Assembly: GCA_023432465.1 (NCBI GenBank)
Contig: JAEYUO010000117.1
Location: forward strand, 45,630-109,629
Direction: 5' to 3'
Origin: Planctomycetota bacterium
Lineage (GTDB): Bacteria; Planctomycetota; Phycisphaerae; Phycisphaerales; UBA1924
DNA length: 64,000 nt
Shown: positions 1-8,163 of the stretch, in pieces
How the letters are laid out: the number at the start of each line of letters is the position of its first letter
How positions within the stretch are numbered: position 1 is the stretch's first letter
The notes under the pieces: model-generated
The model's input: the letters and a program-made list of their open reading frames with translations, nothing else
What the model was told of the DNA's origin: nothing
The model's database searches: none
Program-made: the position numbers and the translations under genes

Positions 1-427
1 TCATTCGGATCGGCCTGAACATCCACCAGGTCCGCCATGGTGACGGCCATGCGCGAATCGCTCGGGTTGTTCTTCAGGAACTTGTCGATCTGCGGCTCAA
101 GACCGAGTCCGATGGTGATCACGAGATCCGCCCGGGTGATCGCCGTCAACTTCGCCGGCGGGATCTCGTAGCCGTGCTCGCTCACGCCGGGCGGGATGAG
201 CATGTCCACGGTGCTGCCACCGGGGAGGAGGGGCTGGATCAATCCCCGAAGGGGGGCGATCGACACCACGACGCGGAGGGGCCGCCACGTCGCTGTGGCG
301 CTCTCCGGGGTGGCTGACGCCGCCGCGGGCTGAGCCTGCGACTGGAAAGACCCTGCGAGCCCCTGAGGAACGAAGGCGAGGGAGAGGGCCAGAGCAGCAA
401 GAACGTGCCGGTTGAAGGTTCGGATCA
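1..427 (-). CDS. ZnuA/TroA-type metal ABC transporter substrate-binding protein (partial)
   Basis: Reading leftwards from an ATG at 427 gives an open frame that runs off the window, about 142 residues seen. It begins with a basic N-terminus and a hydrophobic stretch (HVLAALALSLAFVPQGLAG), which fits a Sec signal peptide. It continues with VVVSIAPLRGLIQPLLPGG, MLIPPGVSEHGYEIPP and ADLVITIGLGLEPQIDKFL. This layout matches the N-terminal lobe of ZnuA/TroA/PsaA proteins, in which the His of the SEH-type segment is the first metal ligand. Such proteins deliver Zn or Mn to an inner-membrane ABC importer. The remaining ligands and the partner genes lie outside the window, so the metal cannot be assigned. 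No clear Zur-type palindrome was seen between 428 and 579. Confidence 0.8.
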
Positions 428-579
428 TACCTGTAGTATTGCCGGGACCACTGCTAGATGCAACTCAGTGGCGTTAAGGATCGGCGTGTCGGGCTTTCCG
501 CGTCCATGGGTTCAAAGCCCGAGAAGTCCGACCAAGGGCGGCGGGCTGCTGGAAGAAGACGGGGCAAGCCGGGATCTGC

Positions 580-608
580 TTGACGCTGCCCCTTTCAGGA
601 CTTACGGT
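580..608 (+). promoter_or_regulatory. Putative sigma70 promoter of the tRNA gene
   Basis: TTGACG at 580-585, a 17-base spacer, then TACGGT at 603-608, placed 17 bases before the tRNA 5' end. The -35 is near consensus and the -10 is weak, so the call rests on spacing and position. Confidence 0.45.
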
Positions 609-625
609 GTTCTCCTGCCAACCCC

Positions 626-706
626 GGCCGAGTGCCCGAGTGGTCTAAGGGGACGGATTGCAAATCCGTTGCGCAAGCTTCGTGGGTTCGAATCCCACCT
701 CGGCCT
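626..706 (+). tRNA. tRNA-Cys (anticodon GCA) with a long, class II-like variable arm
   Basis: A full cloverleaf folds by eye. The acceptor is GGCCGAG (626-632) with CTCGGCC (699-705), and the discriminator is U (706). The D-stem is CCC (635-637) with GGG (649-651). The anticodon stem is ACGGA (653-657) with TCCGT (665-669), with loop TTGCAAA, so the anticodon at 660-662 is GCA. The T-arm is GTGGG-TTCGAAT-CCCAC (682-698). CCA is not encoded. The anticodon arm and U73 are the classic determinants for cysteinyl-tRNA synthetase. However, 12 bases (670-681) lie between the anticodon and T stems, where canonical tRNA-Cys has four or five, and the D-arm (CCCGAGTGG...AAGGGG) looks like tRNA-Ser or tRNA-Tyr. 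Charging by CysRS is inferred from anticodon and discriminator. Confidence 0.85.
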
Positions 707-717
707 TTCGGCAGACA

Positions 718-749
718 CAACCCCCGCCCGTCGGGGGTTGTTCGTTTTT
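718..749 (+). terminator. Rho-independent terminator after the tRNA
   Basis: A nine-base-pair stem (718-726 with 732-740, CAACCCCCG/CGGGGGTTG) with a five-base loop is followed by TTCGTTTTT. It sits 12 bases beyond the tRNA and directly before the 3' end of the convergent gene that ends at 768. Confidence 0.85.
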
Positions 750-767
750 GGTTCGGAGCCCGATCAT

Positions 768-3700
768 TCAGGGGGCCCGGGTCAACTCCCGGATCCGGAT
801 GTTGCGGAAGCGCGCCCGGAGCTCGTCAGCCCGATCGCCGACGCTGTGGACCTGCAGGGCGATGCGTCCGCTCTGATCCAAGGCGTCAAACACATCCGCC
901 GCGGGGATACCGTTGAGCCATGTGCGGAGGCTCGGTCCGACCGCGACGATTCGCAGTTGGTTCCAGTCGTCGGACTTGAGAGCTCCGCGTGCGGCGGGGT
1001 TGTCGATGAGGGGATAGATCCAGCCGCGGCGTCCTTCGTCATAGATCCCGCCTGTGTACGCACGGGAGGTGGGATCGATCTCGACCTGATAGCCGACGAG
1101 CCGTCCGTCGCGGTTTGCAAAGCCGCCATCGACGGCGCTGCGGATCTGGATGCCGGAGTTGAACTCTGCATCGATCTTGAACTCGACGAGTAACTCGAAG
1201 TCTGCGTACTCCTGTGTCGACACGAGAAACGTGTTCGGCGAGTTGGGTCTGGATGTGCCGACGATCGCGCCATCGTGTACCTGGAAGTCCGCATTGCCGC
1301 CGCGGACCGCCCACCCTTCAAGAGACTCGCCATCAAAGAGCGACCGCCATGGCCCCGGGCTTGAGGGAACAGGATCAAGAGGCGCGATCCAGACATTGCG
1401 GTATCGAACCGGGCCTTCGGCTGCGGAAGCGTGGTCCTGAAGCCGGAGCGAGCCGACTTGCATCGGGAGGGTCGAGCGCTCCGCCCCGCCCGCCGCGGAC
1501 CCTGTGGGGCCATTGACCTCAACGTCATCATGGATGAGGATGCCGTTCCAGTAGGCGGTGATCCGCGCGTTTGAGACTTTCTTGCCATCTTCGAAGCGGG
1601 GTGCGCGGAACCAGATGTCGTAGGCCTGCCATGCCCCGGGCCCGGTCGAGGCATTGACCGAGGCGGGTTTGAGGTTGTAGATCGCTCCGGCTTCGTTGGC
1701 CTGGAGCGCACGATCGCCCGCGAGCGTTCCGAGAACCTGGATTTCGTAGCGTTCCTGGAGGTACACGCCGCTGTTGCCGGCCATCTGGCCCTCGCCTCCG
1801 GGCGGCGAGTACCACTCCACGTGCAGTCGACAGTCGCCGAAGGCGTTGCGAGAGATGAGGTCGCCGGATCCGTTGCCGACTTCGACATACTCCGGCGCGG
1901 CGAGGATGTCCGCCTGTGAGCGCCCATCGGTGGGGCGATCCTTGAGCCGGGGCGCGAACTCGCAGGCGTTGCGGGCAGCGCGGCCGATGAGCACCGCGGC
2001 ATCCGCGGGCGGGGGAACACCCACGCCCACACCGGACACCGTGGGATCGATCGGCGTACCGGCGAGGTTCGATGGGGCGGGAGGAGCCTGTGCGGGAATC
2101 TGGTTGAGGGTGTACCACGCTTCGGTAGACCACATGACATCGCCATCGACCGACTTCGGGTCGGTGCGCAGGAGGATGCAGGAGTCGGGCCTCAGCCCCT
2201 TGATCGTGAGCCGCACCGTCAGTCCGTCCGCCGACGGTGCGGCAGAGGTGATCTCGAGCTTCTGTTCCCGAGACTTCGGTCCGCCGTATTCCTTGGTGTG
2301 GATGTAGCCCCACTGGGAAGCGGTGAAGTTTGAGACATCTGAAAGCCAGGCGCGGTCGACCGGCTTGGTGAAGCGGATCTCGAACCCGTCTGCAAGGGCA
2401 GACACAGAGTGCATCTCGAAAGTGACAGTGTCGTTGGGGACGAGACGGTCCAGCCCGGATCGCTTGTCTTCCCAGGACCAGTTGCCACTTGCGCCGATGC
2501 CACCGGCGTAGAGCGCCCCGTCTGGTCCCCATGCCAGGCGGTTGATTCCGCAAGAGAGGCCCTGTGTGAATCGGAAGGCCGCGCCCTGCCAGACGCCGTT
2601 GACTTTCTCGAGCGCGACGCGACGAATGCCGCCGGCGGTGATCTCGCCGACGAACATCTGCCCGGCGTATGGGCCGCGATCGATCAGGAGCGGCTGGCTG
2701 GGCGAGTTGGCCAGTTCATTCTGAGGGAGGTAGATCGCCGTGGGCGCGCGGAGACGGTCGCCCCATGCGCTCGGCGAGCCGCCAGAGGGGAACCGCTCGG
2801 CGAGCTTCGGCACGAACTCGGTGTTGTTGTAATGGCCGAAGAACCTGCCCGGCACGACCTCTCCGAGTTGACTCGTGGACATCCATACGCCCTGGTTGTC
2901 GGAGTAGAACATCGTGCCGGCAGGGCCCCAACCGATGCCGTTGGGCGTGCGCGTGCCCGCGGCGATGACACTGAAGGTTCCGGATGCGATGTCGGCTTCG
3001 ATGATGCAGCCGCGCAGGGGACCGTTGGGGCCTGCGTTGGTCCCCATGCCCTCCCACGCGGGGGGCGCCATCGCCGTCGAGAGCGCGGCGTAGAGCTTGC
3101 CATCGCCATGCAGCAGCCCGAAGGTGAACTGGTGGTAGTTCCAGCATTCCCAGCCGGAAGCGATGTCGCGGCGAGATTCGAAGAAGCCGTCGCCATCGGT
3201 GTCGGTGAGTTCTGAGATCGCGCAGCGATGAGAAACGTAGAGTTTGTCACCGACGGCCACAAGGCCGGAGGGTTCAAAGAGCCCGTCGGCGATGGGCACC
3301 ACCTGCACCTTCGAAGGATCTCCCGTCGTGACATTGCTCAAGGCGTAGAGCTTGTCGGGGACTTTCGACTCGATGTCGGGCAGGTCGGTTTCGGTTCTTT
3401 GGAGCGGACTGAAGGTGCCGACGACCAGCCGCCCGTCAGGCAGAAAGCACATCGCTCCGACTTTCGGAGAGAAATCCGGAGGCAGGATTGGTGTGAGCGT
3501 GAATGACGGATGCACGCCCTCGACGGGCCGGCCATCGCCCGGGCGCCCCTCTTCAAACAGGCTCTTCACGCCGGGCGAGGTGACCCGCGCGGCATCGGCA
3601 TCGGTTGACAGCACCTCGGGCGTGATGAGCGAGAACTCGGGTGCGCCGGGGGGCTTCCATTCGAGGCGCAGCATGCGCCGTCCTCCGGAATCGAAGTGCT

Positions 3701-4136
3701 CGACCAGCAGCGCGTGCAGGCCCGCTTCGAGAAGTACGGGGCCGCTCTCTTTCGCGGTCGCGCCGTGGCGGCCGTCGTGATCAATCTCTACCTGATTGGC
3801 AATCAGGAGACGCGAACCGTCATCGCTGGTGAGCCGAAAGCGGTATGTTCCCTTGTCCACGATTTTCAGATATCCCCGAACGTGGGTCAGGATGGGTGCG
3901 GGGAGATCCGGGAAGGGGTGCACTTCGCCCAGATCCAGTGTGGGAATGACCGTGTCAGCATTAGGTGTCTGGCTCGCGGCCAGCCGCGGAATCGAGCGTA
4001 CATCGCCGCTGACCTGGTACACGCGAACAGTCAGACCGGGCATATGCTCGGCATCGGGCTGTTGACCGGCGAGCGCGCCAAGGGCGACAAGCGATACGGC
4101 AAGCCAGATCGCTGCGGCAAGCAGGGGACTGTTCAT
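768..4136 (-). CDS. Secreted PA14 / beta-propeller / double DUF1080 protein
   Basis: 1122 residues from the ATG at 4136, chosen because it gives a signal peptide (MNSPLLAAAIWLAVSLVALG). The order seen is: a PA14-like lectin fold at about 30-165 (GYLKIVDKGTYRFRLTSDDG); a glucose/sorbosone-dehydrogenase-like propeller at about 200-560 (CFLPDGRLVVGTF, NGIGWGPAGTMFYSDNQG); an Ig-like segment at about 575-690; and two DUF1080 concanavalin-like domains at about 720-920 and 930-1120 (GNSGVYLQERYEIQVL, WRSLFDGESLEGW). DUF1080 includes 3-keto-disaccharide hydrolases and is greatly expanded in planctomycetes. Carbohydrate binding or turnover is therefore likely, with the substrate unknown. No CXXCH haem motif is present. 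The start lies only 7 bases beyond the ccoS stop, so the gene may be read through from the cbb3 operon, which has no obvious metabolic reason. Confidence 0.85.
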   Translation of the reverse strand: MNSPLLAAAIWLAVSLVALGALAGQQPDAEHMPGLTVRVYQVSGDVRSIPRLAASQTPNADTVIPTLDLGEVHPFPDLPAPILTHVRGYLKIVDKGTYRFRLTSDDGSRLLIANQVEIDHDGRHGATAKESGPVLLEAGLHALLVEHFDSGGRRMLRLEWKPPGAPEFSLITPEVLSTDADAARVTSPGVKSLFEEGRPGDGRPVEGVHPSFTLTPILPPDFSPKVGAMCFLPDGRLVVGTFSPLQRTETDLPDIESKVPDKLYALSNVTTGDPSKVQVVPIADGLFEPSGLVAVGDKLYVSHRCAISELTDTDGDGFFESRRDIASGWECWNYHQFTFGLLHGDGKLYAALSTAMAPPAWEGMGTNAGPNGPLRGCIIEADIASGTFSVIAAGTRTPNGIGWGPAGTMFYSDNQGVWMSTSQLGEVVPGRFFGHYNNTEFVPKLAERFPSGGSPSAWGDRLRAPTAIYLPQNELANSPSQPLLIDRGPYAGQMFVGEITAGGIRRVALEKVNGVWQGAAFRFTQGLSCGINRLAWGPDGALYAGGIGASGNWSWEDKRSGLDRLVPNDTVTFEMHSVSALADGFEIRFTKPVDRAWLSDVSNFTASQWGYIHTKEYGGPKSREQKLEITSAAPSADGLTVRLTIKGLRPDSCILLRTDPKSVDGDVMWSTEAWYTLNQIPAQAPPAPSNLAGTPIDPTVSGVGVGVPPPADAAVLIGRAARNACEFAPRLKDRPTDGRSQADILAAPEYVEVGNGSGDLISRNAFGDCRLHVEWYSPPGGEGQMAGNSGVYLQERYEIQVLGTLAGDRALQANEAGAIYNLKPASVNASTGPGAWQAYDIWFRAPRFEDGKKVSNARITAYWNGILIHDDVEVNGPTGSAAGGAERSTLPMQVGSLRLQDHASAAEGPVRYRNVWIAPLDPVPSSPGPWRSLFDGESLEGWAVRGGNADFQVHDGAIVGTSRPNSPNTFLVSTQEYADFELLVEFKIDAEFNSGIQIRSAVDGGFANRDGRLVGYQVEIDPTSRAYTGGIYDEGRRGWIYPLIDNPAARGALKSDDWNQLRIVAVGPSLRTWLNGIPAADVFDALDQSGRIALQVHSVGDRADELRARFRNIRIRELTRAP

Positions 4137-4143
4137 GGCGGAA

Positions 4144-4335
4144 CTATAACGGATGAGGGCCGCGGGCAGGATCCGGAGCGGGCGTTGCCGCCGGCTCGTC
4201 ATCGTCAAAGAGCATGCGGTGGGACGGGGTGTCGAGATCGTCAAACTGTCCCTGCCGGACGGCGTAGGCGAAGGCGACAACGGCACACCCGGCGAGGATG
4301 AATGCCAGCGGCAGAATGACGAAGAGCACGCTCAC
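4144..4335 (-). CDS. ccoS: CcoS, cbb3 oxidase maturation protein
   Basis: 63 residues, starting with GTG at 4335. Its GTG overlaps the ccoI stop as GTGA (4332-4335), and a strong AGAGGAGG lies just upstream. The protein has one N-terminal membrane helix (LFVILPLAFILAGCAVVAFAY), then RQGQFDDLDTPSHRMLFDDD. The GQFDDLxxP segment after the helix is the family hallmark. The acidic, Pro-rich tail is variable in the family. CcoS is needed for haem and copper insertion into CcoN. It closes the maturation block. Confidence 0.95.
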   Translation of the reverse strand: MSVLFVILPLAFILAGCAVVAFAYAVRQGQFDDLDTPSHRMLFDDDEPAATPAPDPARGPHPL

Positions 4336-6902
4336 GGTCTGCCTCCTCTGCAACGGAAGGCATCGGTGCGCATGCAGATCGCGAGAACTGTCAGTGAGCT
4401 CGCGGGCATGACAATCGCCGCAATGAGCGGGTTGATCAGCCCGGCCACCGAGAGTGTACCTGCCACGATGTTGTAGCAGAGAGATGCCCCAAGGCAGACT
4501 TTGATCGTCCGCATGGTCAACCGGGCACCGGTCGTGAGTTCGACGATCGATCCGAGGCCCGGCTTTGACAGGTACACATCCGCCGCGGCAAGGCTTGCCT
4601 CGGCACCGCCGTGGACGGCGATGCCAACGCTCGCCATCGCGAGTGCCGCGGCGTCGTTCACACCATCGCCCACCATCACCACAGGCTGGCCGCTTTGGGC
4701 CTGGAGCGTGCGGACGGCCTCGAGCTTGCCCTCGGGGCTGACTCCGCCGCGAGCCTGCGATGCAGGGACTCCGAGCTCGCTCGCAACGGCGCGAACGACG
4801 CCGGGGTGATCGCCGGAGAGGATCTCCGGTCGCCACCCGGAACTGCGGAGCGTCTGCAGTGCGGCGGCCGTATCCGTGCGGATCGGATCGCCCAGACCAA
4901 GACAGGCGACCACCCGGTGGCCCTCCGATACAAGGACCGGTGTCAGCCCGGAAGTAGCCAGCGATGTGCACCGGTTGGCCGATTCATCGTCCAGCCCGCC
5001 GAGGCGAGCGGCGATGAAGGCCGGCGACCCGATGGTCAGGGTGCGGCCGTTGACGGTGCCTTCGATCCCGGAGCCAAGCGTCTGGAAGGCTTGAACCTTC
5101 GTGGGGATCGATGGCGAGAAGGCCTCGGATACCGCCCGGGCGATGGGGTGGTTCGACTGACTCTCGATCGCGCCGATGAGAGGCTTCAGGGCCTCATCAC
5201 CACTCCAGCGGACAACGCTCATTCGGCCTTCGGTCAGCGTGCCGGTCTTATCCAGGAGCATTGTGCCGGGGGTCGCGACCACCTGGAGCGCCTCACCGCC
5301 CTTGATCAGGATGCCCCGCCGAGCAGCGCGGCCGATCGCGACTGTGAGCGCGAGTGGTGTGGCCAGACCCAGCGCGCAGGGGCACGTAACCACCAGCAGC
5401 GCGGTTGCGTGATCGATCGCGAGCGACGGGTTTGATGGGTGCAGCCAGAGCCAGAGGCCGAGCGTGATCGCGGCGAGGGCGAGCATTCCGGCTAGGAACC
5501 ACCCCGCGATGCGATCCGCCAGCCGAACGATCGGGGCCTTCTGATCCAGCGATTGCTGGACCAGCAGCATCAGTCTGCCAACTCGTGTCTGGGTTCCCGT
5601 CGCCTCGACGCGGACCCGGATCGTTGAGCCGAGGTTGACGGTCCCGGCACAGACGTGATCACCGGTCTCGACACTCACCGGTCGAGACTCTCCCGTGAGC
5701 AGGGACTGATCGACCTGTGTCAGCCCGGCCACAACAACTCCATCGACCGGGACGGACTCTCCCGGGCGGACCTCCACAATCTGCCCGCAGAGGATGCTCT
5801 GAACCGAGACCTCGCGGATCGTGCCGTTGCTCGCCGGATCCGTGTCGCTCTCCTCCACGATGCGGGCGCTGGTGGGTGTCAGCGAGAACAGCATCTCGAC
5901 CGCATCCGAGCTGCGTCTCTGCTGGCGATGCTGGATGAAGCGGCCCACCAGGAGCAGGAACACCAGCACGCTCAGCGTGTCGAAGTAGATCTCGCCGGTG
6001 CCGCGGATCGTGTTGACAACTCCCCAGATGCCGCCAGCGCCCAGGGCAAGGGCGATGGGGATATCCAGGTGCATGGTCCGGGTGCGCACCGCCGCCCACG
6101 CGGAGCGGAAGAACACCGACCCCGGCCAGACAAGCGCGATCACCGTGATCGCCATGCTGCTGACGCGGAACAGCGTTGCGTAGGCCGGTTCCATGGCATC
6201 GAACAGGCCCGCGTAGAGCGCGAGCCCCAGCAGCATGACGTTGCCCGCGCACGCCCCCGCCACACCGAGTCGGATCAAACGCTTGCGGTCATCGGCCCGG
6301 CGAGCCTCGCGGTCGGTTGCATCCCGTGCGGGATGTGGGGAGTACCCAAGAGCATTGAGACTCCGAGCGACCTGGGACAACGCCACACGCCGATCTTCCC
6401 AGACGATGCGGACCATGCCGCGGCGGAGATCGAGCCGCGATTCCACAACTCCCGGGCACACACGAGGGAGCCTCTCCACAAGCCACACACACGCGGAGCA
6501 GTGAACGCCTTCGATGAACAGTTCGACGGTGCGCAGCCTCGTCGATCCGTCTGCGCTCGTCGTGCCTTCGTCATCGGCTTTGGCCGGCGCTTCGAGAGAG
6601 CGGCAGTACAGCGCTTGAAACGCAGCGTCGTCGAACTCCGCGAACCGGGCGTTGGTCGATCGCGCAGGAGTGCGCTCTTCCTCGCTTTCAAGGCGTTTGC
6701 GGAGCTCGTAGTACCGGTCGAGGCCGCAGGAGTGGATGATCTCGTAGGCGGTGCGGCAACCGGCGCAGCAGAACTGTCGCTCTGCGCTGGGATCAATCAG
6801 GCCCGCGGGCACGGGGAGCATGCAGTGCGTGCAGGAGACGTGTCGCGCGGGCGACGCGGCCAAGTTTGAAGGAGCCTGCGAAGACGTCGTGTGCGGACTC
6901 AT
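4332..6902 (-). CDS. ccoI: CcoI/FixI copper-translocating P1B-type ATPase
   Basis: 856 residues from the ATG at 6902. The N-terminal region has CTHCMLPVP and FCCAGC, the metal-binding segment typical of FixI-type ATPases. A heavy-metal-associated domain follows with GVHCSACVWLVE at about 125. The transport site TCPCALGLATPLAL is near 505, the phosphorylated Asp is in DKTGTLTEG near 550, then SNHPIARA and GDGVNDAAALAMASVGIAV. All catalytic elements of an active P1B ATPase are present. In cbb3 loci this pump supplies copper for the CuB centre of CcoN. It overlaps both neighbours by four bases (ATGA at 6899-6902, GTGA at 4332-4335), consistent with coupled translation. Confidence 0.97.
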   Translation of the reverse strand: MSPHTTSSQAPSNLAASPARHVSCTHCMLPVPAGLIDPSAERQFCCAGCRTAYEIIHSCGLDRYYELRKRLESEEERTPARSTNARFAEFDDAAFQALYCRSLEAPAKADDEGTTSADGSTRLRTVELFIEGVHCSACVWLVERLPRVCPGVVESRLDLRRGMVRIVWEDRRVALSQVARSLNALGYSPHPARDATDREARRADDRKRLIRLGVAGACAGNVMLLGLALYAGLFDAMEPAYATLFRVSSMAITVIALVWPGSVFFRSAWAAVRTRTMHLDIPIALALGAGGIWGVVNTIRGTGEIYFDTLSVLVFLLLVGRFIQHRQQRRSSDAVEMLFSLTPTSARIVEESDTDPASNGTIREVSVQSILCGQIVEVRPGESVPVDGVVVAGLTQVDQSLLTGESRPVSVETGDHVCAGTVNLGSTIRVRVEATGTQTRVGRLMLLVQQSLDQKAPIVRLADRIAGWFLAGMLALAAITLGLWLWLHPSNPSLAIDHATALLVVTCPCALGLATPLALTVAIGRAARRGILIKGGEALQVVATPGTMLLDKTGTLTEGRMSVVRWSGDEALKPLIGAIESQSNHPIARAVSEAFSPSIPTKVQAFQTLGSGIEGTVNGRTLTIGSPAFIAARLGGLDDESANRCTSLATSGLTPVLVSEGHRVVACLGLGDPIRTDTAAALQTLRSSGWRPEILSGDHPGVVRAVASELGVPASQARGGVSPEGKLEAVRTLQAQSGQPVVMVGDGVNDAAALAMASVGIAVHGGAEASLAAADVYLSKPGLGSIVELTTGARLTMRTIKVCLGASLCYNIVAGTLSVAGLINPLIAAIVMPASSLTVLAICMRTDAFRCRGGRP

Positions 6903-7684
6903 TTGTCCTCCCCGTGACAGCAGGGGGGAAGGTCGGTGTTCACTTCTGCCCGGGTGGTGCCGTTGTCATTGACCAAGCGGACCGCCGCCTCGGGCTTGGC
7001 GAGCGCCGGCAGCGTCAATCGCCCAAAGACCGTGTACGTCCCGACGACAACCAGCAGGATGCTGGTCAGCACCGGCAGGCGTGACCGCAGTGGCCCGGCG
7101 AGCGTCTGTGCTCCAAGACCGATCCCCGCCAGTATGGGCAATGTTCCCGCCCAGAACACCGCCATCACCGCCGCGCCGTACAGGGGGTGGGCAGTGCCCG
7201 CCGCGGTGACCGCGAACGCGTACAGCCAGCCGCAGGGCAGCAGCGTCGTGAGCAATCCCACCGTCCATGCGCGGGCGAGCGGGGAAGCGCCTGCAACAGC
7301 GCGGTGCCCCGCGGCCACAAGCGTCGTGAGAAGCGTGGGCATCGGGAGACGACGGATGCGTACGCCGCGAATGCGAAGCAGCGCCACGAGGCCGAAGCAG
7401 ATCATGAGCCCGCCGGCGAGAACCGCTGCGGCACGCTGAACACCGATCATCGAGCCGCCAAGGTCCAGCGCGGCCCCGAGAGAACCCGCCGCGGCACCGA
7501 GCAGGGTGTACGTCACCAGCCTTCCCGTGCTGTATGCGATGTTGAGCGCGATCCGTGAGCGCCAAACGCTTGGCGCATCTTCGGGCGTCGCGACCGCGAA
7601 CAGCACGAACGCGCCGCACATGCCGGCGCAGTGTGTGCTGCCGAGCAGGCTTGCGATCAGGACTGCCAACAGAAGCGAGGTCAC
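6899..7684 (-). CDS. TauE/SafE-family (UreH-like) membrane protein of the cbb3 locus
   Basis: 261 residues from a GTG at 7684 that overlaps the ccoH stop (GTGA, 7681-7684). About six hydrophobic segments are visible. The N-terminus LGSTHCAGMCGAFVLFA carries the GxxHCxGMCG motif of the SafE-like family commonly placed between ccoH and ccoI. The family name is historical and no sulfite export is implied. Its genomic association is with copper and cytochrome oxidase assembly, and the C-terminus LPPCCHGEDK adds a Cys-Cys-His cluster that could bind metal. A role in copper handling for CcoN is inferred from position. Confidence 0.88.
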   Translation of the reverse strand: MTSLLLAVLIASLLGSTHCAGMCGAFVLFAVATPEDAPSVWRSRIALNIAYSTGRLVTYTLLGAAAGSLGAALDLGGSMIGVQRAAAVLAGGLMICFGLVALLRIRGVRIRRLPMPTLLTTLVAAGHRAVAGASPLARAWTVGLLTTLLPCGWLYAFAVTAAGTAHPLYGAAVMAVFWAGTLPILAGIGLGAQTLAGPLRSRLPVLTSILLVVVGTYTVFGRLTLPALAKPEAAVRLVNDNGTTRAEVNTDLPPCCHGEDK

Positions 7685-8163
7685 TTCGTCTCCAACGCCG
7701 GAATGCTGGTCTTGTGGATCACGGTGTGACCACGAGACTCGATGGTGAGTTCAATGTTCCACTGGCCGGAATAGTTCAGGTCGATCGGCGAGGTGTAGAT
7801 GCCGGGCTCGGTCTCGCGGCAGAGAAGCCGGACCCGGGCGGTTGCCCGCTGGCTGGGGAAGGCCTCCGCGCGGATCGATGCACCCACGATGGGTGCGCCG
7901 GAGTTCTCGCGGATCGCGGCTCGCAACACGGTCGCCTGGGACTCGGCATCACGCTCGAACGTCGTGACGTAGGTCCAGCCGAGGGCGGCGGCCTCGCGCT
8001 CCTGCTTGCGGATCTCGTCGTGCGCGAGGGCCTTGCGGTAGTAATCGGGCTCGATGGCCGCGCCGCCGTTCATGTTCGCGGCGTAGACCGTGACCCCCAC
8101 GATGAGGACATTCATGCCCAGCAGCACAAAGACAATGCCCGGGAAGATGCGCGGCCGTTTCAT
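7681..8163 (-). CDS. ccoH: CcoH/FixH-like cbb3 assembly protein
   Basis: 160 residues from the ATG at 8163, which overlaps the ccoG stop as ATGA. A single N-terminal membrane helix (PGIVFVLLGMNVLIVGVTVYA) is followed by the FixH-type PDYYRKALAHDE segment and a periplasmic beta-rich domain ending in SGQWNIELTIESRG. FixH proteins stabilise assembly of cbb3 oxidase. I chose 8163 over upstream starts because it places the helix at the N-terminus and matches the coupled-start pattern of the operon. Confidence 0.93.
   Translation of the reverse strand: MKRPRIFPGIVFVLLGMNVLIVGVTVYAANMNGGAAIEPDYYRKALAHDEIRKQEREAAALGWTYVTTFERDAESQATVLRAAIRENSGAPIVGASIRAEAFPSQRATARVRLLCRETEPGIYTSPIDLNYSGQWNIELTIESRGHTVIHKTSIPALETK

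Noticed and set aside
428..579. Zur-type operator before the ZnuA-like gene
   Set aside because: No AT-rich palindrome of the known Zur families; only scattered short matches.
626..706. Reading the tRNA as tRNA-Ser or tRNA-Sec
   Set aside because: The variable arm and D-arm suggest Ser, but the anticodon is GCA and the discriminator is U, both Cys determinants. tRNA-Sec would need a longer acceptor/T branch (8+5), and here it is 7+5.
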